This document shows positions 36,721-45,892 of a DNA stretch of 64,000 bases, one piece after another. The translations under genes and the position numbers were made by a program. This DNA is from Cypionkella psychrotolerans (lineage in GTDB: Bacteria; Pseudomonadota; Alphaproteobacteria; Rhodobacterales; Rhodobacteraceae). The stretch's first letter is position 1. The number at the start of each line of letters is the position of its first letter. The notes under the pieces are model-generated. The model searched no databases and had not been told where the DNA came from. It saw nothing but the letters and a program-made list of their open reading frames with translations. The stretch covers positions 62,001 to 126,000 of the forward strand of contig NZ_LGIC01000037.1 of the NCBI RefSeq assembly GCF_001294535.1, given 5' to 3'.

Positions 36721-37806
36721 TTAGTGGGACTCCTCGGGTAACTCGCGGGGCGCGAGCGGTAGGGAAATGCGGAAAACGGTGCGACCGGGGGCGGAATCAA
36801 CGGAGATCCAGCCTTCGTGGTCAGAGATGATTTTGGAAACCAAGGCGAGGCCCAGGCCGGTGCCATTCTCGCGGCCCGACACAAACGGCTCGAAAATGTC
36901 GGTGGCGATGCCGGGCGGAATGCCGGGGCCGTCGTCGATGATTTCGACCTGTAGCGGCAGGGTGGAGCCGGAGCCGTCTTTGCGGCGCCGGCGCAGGGAG
37001 TGATCGTAGAAGGTATGTAGCCGGATGGTTCCACCTTTGGAGCCAGCGGCTTCCGAGGCGTTCTTCAACAAGTTTAAGAAGACCTGCATCAGCTGATCGT
37101 TGTCGGCGAAGGTGGCGGGCAACGACGGGTCGTAATCCTCGACAATGCTCATATGCGCGCCAAAACCAACAAGGGCCGAGCGGCGGGCGCGATCCAAGGC
37201 GTCATGGATGTTGACGGCGCGGCGGGCTGGTGGGCGCAGGTTGCCGAATTGCTCAACCTGTTCCAGCAGTTTGACGATGCGGCGGGTTTCCTCGACAATC
37301 AGGTCCGTGAGTTCTAGGTCTTCGGGGCCGAGACCCATCGCCAGAAGTTGGGCGGCACCGGAGATGCCTGCCAGTGGATTCTTGATTTCATGCGCCAGCA
37401 TTTCTGCCATGCCGATGGCGGATTTCGCCGCCGAAGTCACCTGCATCGAGCGGCCCAAGCGTTCGGCGATTTCGCGCGGGGAAATCAGCAAGAGGACGCA
37501 GCCGGAGCTGTCTTGCAGCGGGGCCATTTGCAGGGCGCATTGTACTGGGGCGCGCTCGCCTGTGGTGACGTCAGCTTCGGCGATGAATAAGGGCGATTCA
37601 TGGGCATGGACGCGGGCAAGGGCGTCTTCCATCGGGGCGTCGATGGAGAGGCGATCCAACAGCGGCTGGCCGACGAGGCTTTTTGACGAGGCGTTCAGGA
37701 ACGTCTCAGCCGGCGGGTTGACGTCGAGGATCAGGCCGGTGGGGCCGATCAAGAGCGCGGGCAGCGGCAGCGAGGCCCAAAGCGCGGGGCCGTTGAACTG
37801 GGTCAT
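36721..37806 (-). CDS. ntrB: Nitrogen sensor kinase NtrB
   Basis: Cytosolic histidine kinase that phosphorylates NtrC under nitrogen limitation, under PII control. 361 residues: an N-terminal PAS domain (LPLPALLIGPTGLILDVNPPAETFL), H-box MLAHEIKNPLAGISGAAQLL, N-box FLNLLKNASEAAG, and G-boxes DDGPGIPPGIATDIFEPF and GTGLGLALVSK. The start is ATG 37806, overlapping the dusB stop (ATGA); longer frames lie inside dusB. Flanked by dusB and ntrC, as in nifR3-ntrB-ntrC operons. Confidence 0.95.
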   Translation of the reverse strand: MTQFNGPALWASLPLPALLIGPTGLILDVNPPAETFLNASSKSLVGQPLLDRLSIDAPMEDALARVHAHESPLFIAEADVTTGERAPVQCALQMAPLQDSSGCVLLLISPREIAERLGRSMQVTSAAKSAIGMAEMLAHEIKNPLAGISGAAQLLAMGLGPEDLELTDLIVEETRRIVKLLEQVEQFGNLRPPARRAVNIHDALDRARRSALVGFGAHMSIVEDYDPSLPATFADNDQLMQVFLNLLKNASEAAGSKGGTIRLHTFYDHSLRRRRKDGSGSTLPLQVEIIDDGPGIPPGIATDIFEPFVSGRENGTGLGLALVSKIISDHEGWISVDSAPGRTVFRISLPLAPRELPEESH

Positions 37807-38795
37807 GCGGCCACCTCGCGGGGTTCGGTGAAGCTGTCGCGGATCAGGCCGCGGACGGTGGCGGGATGGGTGGCGGTGAGGACTGCGTCGCGGTTGGTTT
37901 TGATGCCTGCGGATTCCAAATACCAACCGAGATGTTTGCGGGCGACGCGGATACCAAGGTCGGGGCCATAGAAGTCCAGCATGTGATCGTAGTGCTCGAT
38001 CACCAGATCGGCGAGGGCTGCGCCTTGCGGAATTTGTGGTGCTGCGGTGCTGTAAAGCGCATGGGCAATCTCGGCCAGCCGCCACGGCGCCCCCTGTGCA
38101 CCGCGACCCACCATGACGCCATCAGCTTGCGAGAGGCGCAGAGCTTGGCGGGCGGTGGCGATGTCGATGATATCGCCATTGGCGATCACCGGCACCGAAA
38201 CCGCCGCTTTCACCGCAGCGATGGCGGCCCAGTCTGCGCTTCCCTTATAGTACTGGCAGCGGGTACGGCCGTGGATGGTGATCATCTGCACCCCTGCCCC
38301 TTCGGCCGATTTGGCGATTTGCGGGGCGTTCAGGCTTTGGTCATCCCAGCCGAGGCGGGTTTTCAGGGTAACTGGAACCGTCACAGCGTTCACGACGGAT
38401 TCGATCAGGGCCAAAGCCAGTTCGGGTTCTTTCATCAGCGCCGAGCCGCAAGCGCCATTACCGCCCGACGCCGTCACCCGTTTCGCGGGGCAGCCCATGT
38501 TTATGTCGATCACGCGGGCCCCCTGTGCTTCCACATAGCGGGCAGCCTCGGCCATCCAGTATGGATCGCGGCCAGCAAGCTGCACGGAAGTGGCCGCCTC
38601 GGAAAACCCCAACTCAGCCCGGGCGCGGGCCAAGGGCTGCGCCTTCATCACTTCCTCAGACGCGATCATTTCAGACACCACCAGACCCGCACCAAAGCGC
38701 GCCACCATCCGCCGGAACGGCAGATCAGTAATGCCCGCCATCGGTGCCAGAATCACCGGGTGGTGCAGAGAGAGTGCGCCTAAACACAGGGACAT
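37803..38795 (-). CDS. dusB: tRNA dihydrouridine synthase DusB (NifR3)
   Basis: Flavoprotein that reduces uridine in the tRNA D-loop. 330 residues with a TIM-barrel FMN domain: LAPMAGITDLPFR, the catalytic-cysteine motif INMGCPAKRV, HGRTRCQYYKG and the FMN phosphate site ANGDIIDIATARQAL. A few extra residues follow the CPAK motif (TASGGNGACGSALM). It is the first gene of the nifR3-ntrBC unit, and its stop overlaps ntrB. The 191-nt gap upstream probably holds the operon promoter, diverging from ispDF. Confidence 0.95.
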   Translation of the reverse strand: MSLCLGALSLHHPVILAPMAGITDLPFRRMVARFGAGLVVSEMIASEEVMKAQPLARARAELGFSEAATSVQLAGRDPYWMAEAARYVEAQGARVIDINMGCPAKRVTASGGNGACGSALMKEPELALALIESVVNAVTVPVTLKTRLGWDDQSLNAPQIAKSAEGAGVQMITIHGRTRCQYYKGSADWAAIAAVKAAVSVPVIANGDIIDIATARQALRLSQADGVMVGRGAQGAPWRLAEIAHALYSTAAPQIPQGAALADLVIEHYDHMLDFYGPDLGIRVARKHLGWYLESAGIKTNRDAVLTATHPATVRGLIRDSFTEPREVAA

Positions 38796-38986
38796 TGCGG
38801 CTCCTTTGGCTGAAACATGCGCTTGGGCGGGGGGTTCGCCAAGGGCTGGCTCTCTACTTTATGCCCTATTTCTAAGCAACGCACAATTATTAGGCTGTTG
38901 TGCTGCATTTCGCGACCAGTTCGATATGGGTGGGGCAGATTGTCAGGCTTACGCCGCTGGCTTAGATAGGGCGAAAAGGAAACAGC

Positions 38987-40111
38987 ATGACAACAGCTGC
39001 GATCATCACCGCTGCGGGGCGCGGTTTGCGTGCTGGAGGCGGCGTGCCGAAGCAATGGCAGCTTTTGGGCGGGCTTGCGGTGGCGGCACATGCTGTGGCG
39101 GCCTTTGACGGCATGTTGCGGGTGTTGGTGGTGCATCCTGACGACCGCAGCTTGGCCGAAGGTTTGGGGCTGGATGTGTTGATCGTCGAGGGTGGGGCTT
39201 CGCGGACGGCCTCGGTGCGCGCGGCGTTGGAGGCTTTGGTGGGGCGCGGCGTTTCGCGCGTGTTGATCCATGACGGCGCGCGGCCTTTGGTGTCGCAGGC
39301 GGTGATTGGCCGGGTGATCGGGGCACTCGATCAGGCTGACGGCGCGGCACCTGCGCTGGCGGTGACGGATGCGTTATGGCGGGGGGATGCGGGGCTGGTG
39401 GTGGGCACTGTGGCGCGTGACGGCTTGTTTCGGGCACAAACGCCGCAGGGGTTCCGGTTCGAGCCGATTTTGGCGGCGCATCGCGCAAATCCCGGCGAGG
39501 CTGCCGATGATGTCGCGGTGGCGCGGGCGTATGGTGTGGATGTTGCTATCGTCGTGGGCGACGAGGATAATCTGAAACTGACTTATCCGGGCGATTTTGC
39601 CCGGGCTGAGGCGATCTTGAAGGGGCGGCAGATGGATCTGCGGGTGGGCAATGGCTTTGATGTACATGCGTTTTGTGACGGAGATGGGGTCTGGCTGTGC
39701 GGGGTGAAGGTGCCGCATGGTCGCGCGCTGTTGGGCCATTCTGACGCCGATGTGGGCATGCACGCCTTGAGCGATGCGATTTATGGTGCGCTGGCCGAGG
39801 GCGATATTGGCCGGCATTTCCCGCCGTCTGATCTGCAATGGAAGGGGGCTGAGAGCAAGATTTTCCTCGCCCACGCGATGCGGCTGGCGCGGGCGAAAGG
39901 GTTTCAGCTTGCGAATTGCGATGTGACCTTGATCTGCGAGCGGCCCAAGGTCGGGCCACATGCCGAGGCGATGCGCGAGGTTTTGGCGGGCATTATGGAG
40001 GTGGCGGTGGAGCGGGTTTCGGTGAAAGCGACGACCTCGGAACGCCTCGGCTTCACCGGGCGCGAGGAAGGCATCGCTGCAATGGCGACTTGCGCTTTGG
40101 TGCGGGCATGA
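38987..40111 (+). CDS. ispDF: Bifunctional IspD/IspF (MEP isoprenoid pathway)
   Basis: Fused 2-C-methyl-D-erythritol 4-phosphate cytidylyltransferase and 2,4-cyclodiphosphate synthase. 374 residues. Residues 1-~215 are IspD ([10 protein letters not shown] nucleotide loop, [12 protein letters not shown]); the IspF domain begins near 216 ([14 protein letters not shown]) with metal ligands in FDVHAF and [16 protein letters not shown], and [11 protein letters not shown] at the end. ATG 38987 has AAGGAA at good spacing. It overlaps pgpA (ATGA). Confidence 0.96.
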   Translation: MTTAAIITAAGRGLRAGGGVPKQWQLLGGLAVAAHAVAAFDGMLRVLVVHPDDRSLAEGLGLDVLIVEGGASRTASVRAALEALVGRGVSRVLIHDGARPLVSQAVIGRVIGALDQADGAAPALAVTDALWRGDAGLVVGTVARDGLFRAQTPQGFRFEPILAAHRANPGEAADDVAVARAYGVDVAIVVGDEDNLKLTYPGDFARAEAILKGRQMDLRVGNGFDVHAFCDGDGVWLCGVKVPHGRALLGHSDADVGMHALSDAIYGALAEGDIGRHFPPSDLQWKGAESKIFLAHAMRLARAKGFQLANCDVTLICERPKVGPHAEAMREVLAGIMEVAVERVSVKATTSERLGFTGREEGIAAMATCALVRA

Positions 40112-40611
40112 GACTGACGCGGGTTCTGGCGATCTGGTTTGGCGCGGGGCTGCTGCGGCCTGCGCCGGGGACTTGGGGATCTCTGGTTGCGGTGATCATG
40201 GCGCTGCTGATCGACCGTTATCTCGGTTTTCCGGTGTTGCTGGTGGCAACGGTTGCGGTGACGGCTTTGGGGTTTTGGGCGGTTTCGGTGGAGTTGCGCG
40301 ATACGCCCTCCGCCGATCCGTCGGAGTTTGTGATTGATGAGGTGGCGGGGCAATGGATTGCGCTGTTGTTTTCTTCGGCGGCATTCTGGTGGAGAGGGCA
40401 TGAGGGATTCTTGCCCTACCCGGCCCCGATTGCGGCGTTTTTGTTCTTTCGGCTGTTTGACATCTGGAAGCCGTGGTTGGTCGGGCGTGCGGACCGCAGA
40501 CATGATCCGGCGGGCGTGATGCTTGACGATCTGTGGGCGGGGTTGTTTGCTGGGTTGGCGACGATTGTGGCGGCGGCGGCCTATCACATCCCGCTGATCT
40601 TGATGAGGTGA
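40108..40611 (+). CDS. pgpA: Phosphatidylglycerophosphatase A
   Basis: Membrane phosphatase that makes phosphatidylglycerol. 167 residues with about three to four hydrophobic helices. The PgpA signature [15 protein letters not shown] near the N-terminus and [11 protein letters not shown], plus [10 protein letters not shown] near the C-terminus, identify it. It starts at ATG 40108 overlapping the ispDF stop; a longer frame starting inside ispDF is not used. Confidence 0.92.
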   Translation: MRLTRVLAIWFGAGLLRPAPGTWGSLVAVIMALLIDRYLGFPVLLVATVAVTALGFWAVSVELRDTPSADPSEFVIDEVAGQWIALLFSSAAFWWRGHEGFLPYPAPIAAFLFFRLFDIWKPWLVGRADRRHDPAGVMLDDLWAGLFAGLATIVAAAAYHIPLILMR

Positions 40612-40614
40612 TCC

Positions 40615-41079
40615 ATGACGGCGGAACTGCTGCGGCTGGCGCGCTATTGGGGCTATCGGGTGGCTGTCGCCGAAAGCTGCACCGGCGGCATGGTGGCGGC
40701 GGCTTTGACCGATGTGGCGGGATCGTCGGATATGTTTGATCGGGGCTTCGTGACCTATTCCAATCAGGCGAAGATCGACATGCTGGGGGTGGCTGAGGCG
40801 CTTTTGGCAGAGTTCGGCGCGGTGTCTGAAGCGGTGGCGGCGGCGATGGCCGAGGGGGCTTTGAGCCATTCGCAAGCCGATCTTGCCGTCTCGACCACCG
40901 GGATTGCCGGGCCGGGCGGGTCAGAGTTCAAGCCCGAAGGGAGGGTATGCTTTGGGCTGGCGGTGAAGGGTAGGACGGTTGCGGTGGAGACGGTGGAGTT
41001 TGGCGCCTTGGGGCGGGACCGGGTGCGGATCGCGGCGCGGGATCATGCGTTGGCGTTATTGCTGCGGGCGATGGCTTAG
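40615..41079 (+). CDS. pncC: CinA C-terminal-type protein (nicotinamide-nucleotide amidase, PncC-like)
   Basis: A 154-residue stand-alone CinA C-terminal domain, which in other bacteria deamidates NMN to NaMN in the pyridine nucleotide cycle. The catalytic Ser/Lys region is AVAESCTGGMVAAALTDVAG, and STTGIAGPGGSEFKPEGRVCFG is the second signature. ATG 3 nt after pgpA stop, so in the ispDF-pgpA operon. A repeat with hairpin follows at 41096. Confidence 0.87.
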   Translation: MTAELLRLARYWGYRVAVAESCTGGMVAAALTDVAGSSDMFDRGFVTYSNQAKIDMLGVAEALLAEFGAVSEAVAAAMAEGALSHSQADLAVSTTGIAGPGGSEFKPEGRVCFGLAVKGRTVAVETVEFGALGRDRVRIAARDHALALLLRAMA

Positions 41080-41095
41080 CCGCCATCGTCGGAGC

Positions 41096-41143
41096 GGGGG
41101 CTAGCCCCCACACCCCCAGGATATTTTAACCAAGATGAAACAA
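41096..41143 (+). repeat. Intergenic repeat copy A (hairpin plus GGATATTT)
   Basis: A perfect GGGGGCTAGCCCCC palindrome (41096-41109), then CACCCCCAGGATATTTTAACCAAGATGAAA. The same arrangement occurs at 49982-50049 and 51961-52019 on the opposite strand. It lies between convergent genes and may act as a terminator. Similar elements are frequent in Rhodobacterales intergenic DNA as I recall. Confidence 0.6.
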
Positions 41144-41157
41144 ATTTTAGATAAGTT

Positions 41158-41616
41158 TTAGGGGTTTGTCGGGGCGTAGAGTTTTGCCGCGCGGGCCTCG
41201 AAGGCGCGCACCACACGGGTCATCGCTTCGTTGAACACCAGACCTATCAGACCAGCGAGGATCGGATTGCGGAACTCAAAATCTACCTCGAACGAGATAT
41301 CGCAGCCGTTTGGGGTTTGCTGGAACGTCCAGACCGATTTCAGATGCTTGAACGGGCCGTCGATATATTCGGTGAGGATCTTGTTTTCGCCGGGCAGCAA
41401 AGTGACGCGGCTGCCGAAACGCTCGCGGAAGACTTTGAAGCTGATCACCAGATCGGCCTCCATCACCTCGCCACCGCCTGCGATGGGCGAGCGCGAGCGG
41501 ATGCGGGCGGCGGCGGTCCAAGGCAGAAATTCAGGGTAGCGTGCAACATCGGCGACAAGGCCGTACATTTGTACGGCTTGATACGGCAGGTGCTTGGTTT
41601 CAGAGTGATGCGGCAC
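41158..41616 (-). CDS. COQ10/RatA-type START-fold protein
   Basis: A 152-residue polyketide-cyclase/START-fold protein (coenzyme Q-binding COQ10 type, also annotated RatA toxin family). Motifs: HLPYQAVQMYGLVADVARYPEFLPW at the N-terminus and DFEFRNPILAGLIGLVFNEAM at the C-terminus. It most likely binds ubiquinone or supports the respiratory chain. I chose GTG 41616 (MPHHSETKHLPY in family style); the longer frame to 41664 lacks support. No antitoxin partner is present, so a toxin role is unlikely. Confidence 0.82.
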   Translation of the reverse strand: MPHHSETKHLPYQAVQMYGLVADVARYPEFLPWTAAARIRSRSPIAGGGEVMEADLVISFKVFRERFGSRVTLLPGENKILTEYIDGPFKHLKSVWTFQQTPNGCDISFEVDFEFRNPILAGLIGLVFNEAMTRVVRAFEARAAKLYAPTNP

Positions 41617-41683
41617 AGGTAACCTATCGCGTGACTTGAGCGCAGGTATTGAGTAGAAAACCAACGGAAATCAAGAGGCCCCC

Positions 41684-42223
41684 ATGCAGACGCGTCCTTA
41701 TGTCATCGACCAAATGATCTCGGCCAAGGCGATCGCCGCGCGGGTGGAGGCTTTGGCGCGCGAGATCACCGAACACTACAAGGGGTGCGACAAGCTGATC
41801 GTGGTCGGGCTGCTGCGCGGGTCTTTCGTGTTCATCGCCGATTTGGTGCGCGAGATTGATCTGCCGGTGCAAGTCGATTTTCTGGAAGCGAGCTCTTACG
41901 GCGATGCGATGCATTCCAGCCGCGAGGTGCGGATTTTGAAGGATCTGCGCGGCGAGATTGCAGGCCAAGATGTGCTGGTGGTCGAGGATATCGTCGATAC
42001 CGGCTTCACCCTGCATCATGTGAAAAACCTGCTGATGTCGCGCCAGCCGCATCGCTTGGAGGTCTGCGCTTTGCTTGACAAACCGACCCGGCGCGAGGTG
42101 GATATCAAGGCGACTTGGACCGGGTTTGAGATCCCCGATGAGTTTGTTGTAGGCTATGGCATTGATTTTGCGCAGAGAAATCGAAATCTGCCCTATATCG
42201 GCAAAGTGCGGTTTACAGATTGA
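41684..42223 (+). CDS. hpt: Hypoxanthine phosphoribosyltransferase
   Basis: Salvages hypoxanthine and guanine to nucleotides with PRPP. 179 residues; the PRPP motif is [14 protein letters not shown], preceded by [20 protein letters not shown], and a C-terminal [20 protein letters not shown] identifies the HPT type. ATG 41684, 67 nt from the divergent COQ10-like gene. Its stop shares a base with the next small gene's ATG. Confidence 0.95.
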   Translation: MQTRPYVIDQMISAKAIAARVEALAREITEHYKGCDKLIVVGLLRGSFVFIADLVREIDLPVQVDFLEASSYGDAMHSSREVRILKDLRGEIAGQDVLVVEDIVDTGFTLHHVKNLLMSRQPHRLEVCALLDKPTRREVDIKATWTGFEIPDEFVVGYGIDFAQRNRNLPYIGKVRFTD

Positions 42224-42396
42224 TGAATCCGATCTGGCTGATCCGTTTGGCACGTTGGGCGCGCCGTCCGCCGTCGATGGGACGGGTGAAGCTGGTGCTG
42301 GGCGTGGGGATTTTGTGCCTTATCCTGTTCGGAATTGAGCATGTCTGGGGCTGGCCCGAGTGGCTGACGGTGAACGGCAAGACAAAGCTGCGCTAG
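42223..42396 (+). CDS. Small single-helix membrane protein downstream of hpt
   Basis: A 57-residue protein starting at an ATG that overlaps the hpt stop (TGATG). Basic N-terminus [19 protein letters not shown], then a hydrophobic helix (VKLVLGVGILCLILFGIE) and a Trp-rich tail WGWPEWLTVNG. Translational coupling to hpt and codon use like the neighbours support a real gene. I recall similar short proteins behind hpt in other Rhodobacteraceae. Function unknown. Confidence 0.72.
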   Translation: MNPIWLIRLARWARRPPSMGRVKLVLGVGILCLILFGIEHVWGWPEWLTVNGKTKLR

Positions 42397-42509
42397 AACT
42401 GGCCTGCGACAATTATGTGCCGAAATCGTCCTTTCCAAACACATATTCTGGTGTAACGTGCGGCAGAATTGGCCAGACCAGATGGCTAAATCCTTCAAAG
42501 GTCAGTGCC

Positions 42510-43400
42510 ATGTCCCGTCTGCTCTCTGCCGTTTTAGCTGTTGTGCTGTTGGGATTTGGCGGTTTTCTGCTGGTCTCGGCACCGCAGTCCGTTGATGTCG
42601 GGCTCTACGACGGGCTGAAGGGCGATGCGGCCAAGGGCGAGTTGGTGTTCTGGGCGGCGGGTTGTGCCTCGTGCCATGCGACGGTGGATGCCAAGGGCGC
42701 GGAGGAGCTGGTGCTGGCGGGCGGGCAGGAATTCCCCTCGGCCTTCGGCACCTTTGTCGCCCCCAACATCTCACCCGACCCTGTGCAGGGCATTGGTGGC
42801 TGGACGCTGGTGGAATTTGCCAATGCTGTGACGCAAGGGGTGGGTAAGCAGGGCGAGCATCTTTACCCTGCCCTGCCCTATAATGCCTATAACAAGATGG
42901 TGCCGCAGGATGTGGCGGATTTGAAAGCGTTTATGGATGGGCTGCCTGCTTCGGCTGAACCCTCGAAACCGCATCAGATCGGCTTTCCCTTCAACATCCG
43001 CCGCAGTTTGGGGATATGGAAGCTGCTGTTTGAAAAGACCGATTGGATGATCGCGGGCGATCTGACCCCCGAGCAAACCAGAGGCCGCTATATCGCTGAG
43101 GCTTTGGCGCATTGCGGCGAATGTCACACGCCGCGCAACGCTTTGGGCGGCTTGCAGCGCGCGGCTTGGCTGTCGGGGGCGCCGAACCCCAATGGCAAGG
43201 GCCGCATACCGAACATCACGCCGGGAAAGCTGACGTGGAGCGCGGCGGATGTGGTGGAATATCTGACCTCGGGCTTCACACCTGAGTTTGACTCGGTCGG
43301 TGGCCATATGGCGCATGTGGTCGAGAATATGGCCAAGTTGCCCGAGTCGGATCGCCAAGCGGTGGCGGCTTATCTGCAACTTGTGCCTGCGGTGAAATGA
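42510..43400 (+). CDS. Diheme cytochrome c
   Basis: A 296-residue exported cytochrome. A signal/anchor helix (LLSAVLAVVLLGFGGFLLV) is followed by two c-type heme sites, CASCH (C52, C55, H56) and CGECH (C202, C205, H206). Overall it resembles the cytochrome subunits of membrane alcohol/aldehyde or gluconate dehydrogenases, but no dehydrogenase gene is adjacent. ATG 42510 follows AAAGGT; a longer frame to 42360 has no ribosome site. Confidence 0.87.
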   Translation: MSRLLSAVLAVVLLGFGGFLLVSAPQSVDVGLYDGLKGDAAKGELVFWAAGCASCHATVDAKGAEELVLAGGQEFPSAFGTFVAPNISPDPVQGIGGWTLVEFANAVTQGVGKQGEHLYPALPYNAYNKMVPQDVADLKAFMDGLPASAEPSKPHQIGFPFNIRRSLGIWKLLFEKTDWMIAGDLTPEQTRGRYIAEALAHCGECHTPRNALGGLQRAAWLSGAPNPNGKGRIPNITPGKLTWSAADVVEYLTSGFTPEFDSVGGHMAHVVENMAKLPESDRQAVAAYLQLVPAVK

Positions 43401-44036
43401 ATGATCCTGATCGGTCAATACGACAGCCCGTTTGTGCGCCGGGTTGGCGTGGCCCTAACGCTCTATGGCATGGGGTTTGAGCATCGCCCATGGTCGTCGT
43501 TTGGCGATGCCGATCGTTTGCGTGCCTATAACCCGCTCACCCGCGTGCCGGTTTTGGTGCTGGAGGATGGCTTCATTTTGACCGACAGCCATATGATACT
43601 GGATTATCTCGATGGGCTGGTCGAGGAACCGCTGTTTCCGCGCACGGAGCCCGCGCGGCATCGGGTGCTGAAGATCGCGGCTTTGGGCTGTGGGCTGGCG
43701 GATAAGGCGGTCATTCTGTTCTATGAACGGGCGATGCACACCACCATCTCGCCCAGCTTTGATGCCCGCTGCCGCAGCCAGATCGGCGCGGTGTTGGCAG
43801 CACTTGAGGCGGATCTGGCTGGGCGTGCTGTTTCGGGGCAAGATTCGGGCTCCTATTGGTTCGGGCCGCTCAGCCATGCCGATATCGCGGTGGGTTGTGC
43901 GTGGCGCTTTGTCACCGAGTCGCATCCGGGGTTGATCGACCCCGCAAGCCTGCCAAACCTGCGCCGATTGAGTGCGCGCCTTGAGGCGCTGCCCGCGTTT
44001 CAGGCGCACTATCAAGCTTTCCTGCCGCCGACCTGA
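43401..44036 (+). CDS. Glutathione S-transferase family protein
   Basis: A 211-residue GST. N-terminal thioredoxin-like domain with SPFVRRVGVALTLYGMGFEHRPW and the glutathione-binding cis-Pro/Ser region RVPVLVLEDGFILTDSHMILDYLD; an all-helical C-terminal domain follows, with FGPLSHADIAVGCAWRF. ATG directly follows the cytochrome stop, so probably cotranscribed. Substrate unknown. Confidence 0.87.
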   Translation: MILIGQYDSPFVRRVGVALTLYGMGFEHRPWSSFGDADRLRAYNPLTRVPVLVLEDGFILTDSHMILDYLDGLVEEPLFPRTEPARHRVLKIAALGCGLADKAVILFYERAMHTTISPSFDARCRSQIGAVLAALEADLAGRAVSGQDSGSYWFGPLSHADIAVGCAWRFVTESHPGLIDPASLPNLRRLSARLEALPAFQAHYQAFLPPT

Positions 44037-44242
44037 AGCCAAACCCCCAAGCCTGATCCATAAGCTGTCGGCATAAGCGCGGATCTGCTGTAAACTCTTT
44101 GTGTATTTCAAGCCTTTAGCATGGGTGCTGCATCCGCCGCCCCTTGTGCAAGTGCAGCAACTGCGCAAGCTTGCCCGCATCCGGTAGCGTCACGCTCCGG
44201 CCAGCCCGCGCCCCCATCGGCGCTTTGCAAGCGGAGTGATCC

Positions 44243-44713
44243 ATGAAGAAACGTCTTATTGCCTTTACCACCATGGCGGCGCTGACGGCGTTTGGCGTCT
44301 ATGCGCAGGACGCTGAAGACCCGTTCAAAGATGCGGTCGAAACCCGGCATGGCTTGATGCTGCAAATGGCCTCTGATCTGGGCACTTTGGGCGGCATGGC
44401 CAAGGGTGAGGTCGCCTATGACAAAGCTGCTGCAACCAAAGCGGCGGCGAATGTCGCGGCGGTGGCTTCGGTGATTTCAACGACGCAATTCCCGGCCGGC
44501 TCGGAAAATGGCAAATCCGCCGACAGCTTTGCTTTGGCGGATATCTGGGCCAAGCAGGATGATTTTCTGGCCAAGATCACCGATCTGAACAATGCCGCCG
44601 CGATGATGCAGACAGCCGCGGCGACGGGTGGCGATGCGATCAAAGCCAGCATGGCGCAGCTGGGCGGTGCGTGCTCGGCCTGCCATAAGGCCTATCGTCA
44701 GCCGGAAAGCTGA
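44243..44713 (+). CDS. Cytochrome c' (class II cytochrome c)
   Basis: A 156-residue periplasmic four-helix cytochrome with signal peptide MKKRLIAFTTMAALTAFGVYAQ. The heme site CSACH (C144, C147, H148) lies near the C-terminus, as in cytochromes c', followed by KAYRQPE. Cytochromes c' often bind nitric oxide and are linked to NO tolerance in related bacteria. ATG 44243 follows GCGGAGTG. A 206-nt spacer separates it from the GST gene. Confidence 0.87.
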   Translation: MKKRLIAFTTMAALTAFGVYAQDAEDPFKDAVETRHGLMLQMASDLGTLGGMAKGEVAYDKAAATKAAANVAAVASVISTTQFPAGSENGKSADSFALADIWAKQDDFLAKITDLNNAAAMMQTAAATGGDAIKASMAQLGGACSACHKAYRQPES

Positions 44714-44719
44714 TCTTTC

Positions 44720-44742
44720 GGGGGGCTGCTGAGGCCCCCCCC
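44720..44742. terminator. G/C hairpin between convergent cytochrome c' and lipA
   Basis: GGGGGG (44720-44725) pairs with CCCCCC near 44735-44742 around a short loop. No T-run follows, so termination is only possible. Confidence 0.4.
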
Positions 44743-44749
44743 TTAAGCC

Positions 44750-45700
44750 TTACGCGCGCCCCAATTTCTGCAGCCTTGCTTCCCGCAGCCGGGCGAAATC
44801 GTCGCCGGCGTGGTAGCTGGAGCGGGTCAAGGGCGTGGCCGACACCATCAGGAAGCCTTTGCCAAACGCGGTTTGCTCATAGCTTTTGAACTCGTCCGGC
44901 GTCACAAACCGATCTACCCGGTGGTGTTTCGGAGTCGGTTGCAGGTATTGCCCGATGGTCAGGAAATCGACATCGGCCGCGCGCATGTCGTCCATCACCT
45001 GATGCACGCCTTGGCGGTCTTCGCCGAGGCCCACCATGATGCCGGATTTGGTGAACAGCGTCGGGTCGAGTTCTTTGACCTTCTGCAACAGCCGCAACGA
45101 ATGGAAATAGCGCGCGCCGGGGCGGACGGTGGGATAGAGGCCGGGGACGGTTTCAAGGTTGTGATTGAACACATCCGGGCGGGCCTCGACGACCTTTTCC
45201 AGCGCCGACGGCGGGCATTTTAGGAAATCTGGCGTCAGAATTTCGATCGTGGTGCCGGGGGCGCGGTGGCGGATGGCGCGGATGGTCTGCGCGAAATGCT
45301 CGGCGCCGCCATCGTCCAGATCGTCGCGGTCCACGGAGGTGATCACCACATGGTTCAGGCCCAGTTCAGCCACGGCATGGGCGACGCGGCCCGGCTCGAA
45401 CGCATCAAGGTTGTTGGGCTTGCCGGTGGCGATGTTGCAGAACGAACAGCCGCGGGTGCAAATCTCGCCCATGATCATCATGGTGGCGTGGCCTTGGGAC
45501 CAGCACTCCCCCACATTCGGGCAGCCGGCTTCTTCGCAAACCGTCACCAGCTTTTTCTCGCGCAGTATGTCGCGGGTTTTCTTGTAGCCTTCCGAGGTTG
45601 GCGCGCGGACGCGAATCCAATCGGGCTTTTTCGGCTGCGCATTGTCGGGCTTATGCGCCTTTTCGGGGTGACGTTGATCCGGCAGCTTGAGGTCGCGCAA
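44750..45700 (-). CDS. lipA: Lipoyl synthase
   Basis: Radical-SAM enzyme inserting sulfur into octanoyl groups. 316 residues with the two cluster motifs, [13 protein letters not shown] (auxiliary cluster) and [13 protein letters not shown] (radical-SAM CxxxCxxC). The start is TTG 45700 ([16 protein letters not shown]), since no ATG or GTG precedes the conserved region; AGGGGGA lies about 9 nt upstream. C-terminal [10 protein letters not shown] is family-typical. Convergent with cytochrome c'. Confidence 0.95.
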   Translation of the reverse strand: MRDLKLPDQRHPEKAHKPDNAQPKKPDWIRVRAPTSEGYKKTRDILREKKLVTVCEEAGCPNVGECWSQGHATMMIMGEICTRGCSFCNIATGKPNNLDAFEPGRVAHAVAELGLNHVVITSVDRDDLDDGGAEHFAQTIRAIRHRAPGTTIEILTPDFLKCPPSALEKVVEARPDVFNHNLETVPGLYPTVRPGARYFHSLRLLQKVKELDPTLFTKSGIMVGLGEDRQGVHQVMDDMRAADVDFLTIGQYLQPTPKHHRVDRFVTPDEFKSYEQTAFGKGFLMVSATPLTRSSYHAGDDFARLREARLQKLGRA

Positions 45701-45892
45701 CGGTTTTTCCCCCTGAAACGGTGATCCACTCTAAATAGTCTGCCTGACAGGGCTTGGCAACGGCGTTCCGGCCGCAGGTCTATGCAGGTGTAACAAGGGT
45801 CAGGGCTGAGGGGGGTCTGAAGCTGCCGCTCGGTTTCATTTGCGGTTGATCTGGGTCATGGGCGCGTTACCTTCACCGCGCTAAGGAAACCC

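Noticed and set aside
38881-38903. Inverted repeat GCACAA-N11-TTGTGC in the dusB/ispDF spacer as an NtrC site
   Set aside because: Spacing (GCAC-N15-GTGC) does not fit the known NtrC pattern, and no second site was found.
41158-41616. RatA-type toxin of a toxin-antitoxin pair
   Set aside because: No partner gene; the length and motifs fit the COQ10 ubiquinone-binding group better.
44107-44232. Small open frame starting MGAASAAPCASA in the spacer before cytochrome c'
   Set aside because: No ribosome site and biased Ala/Pro composition; unlikely to be translated.
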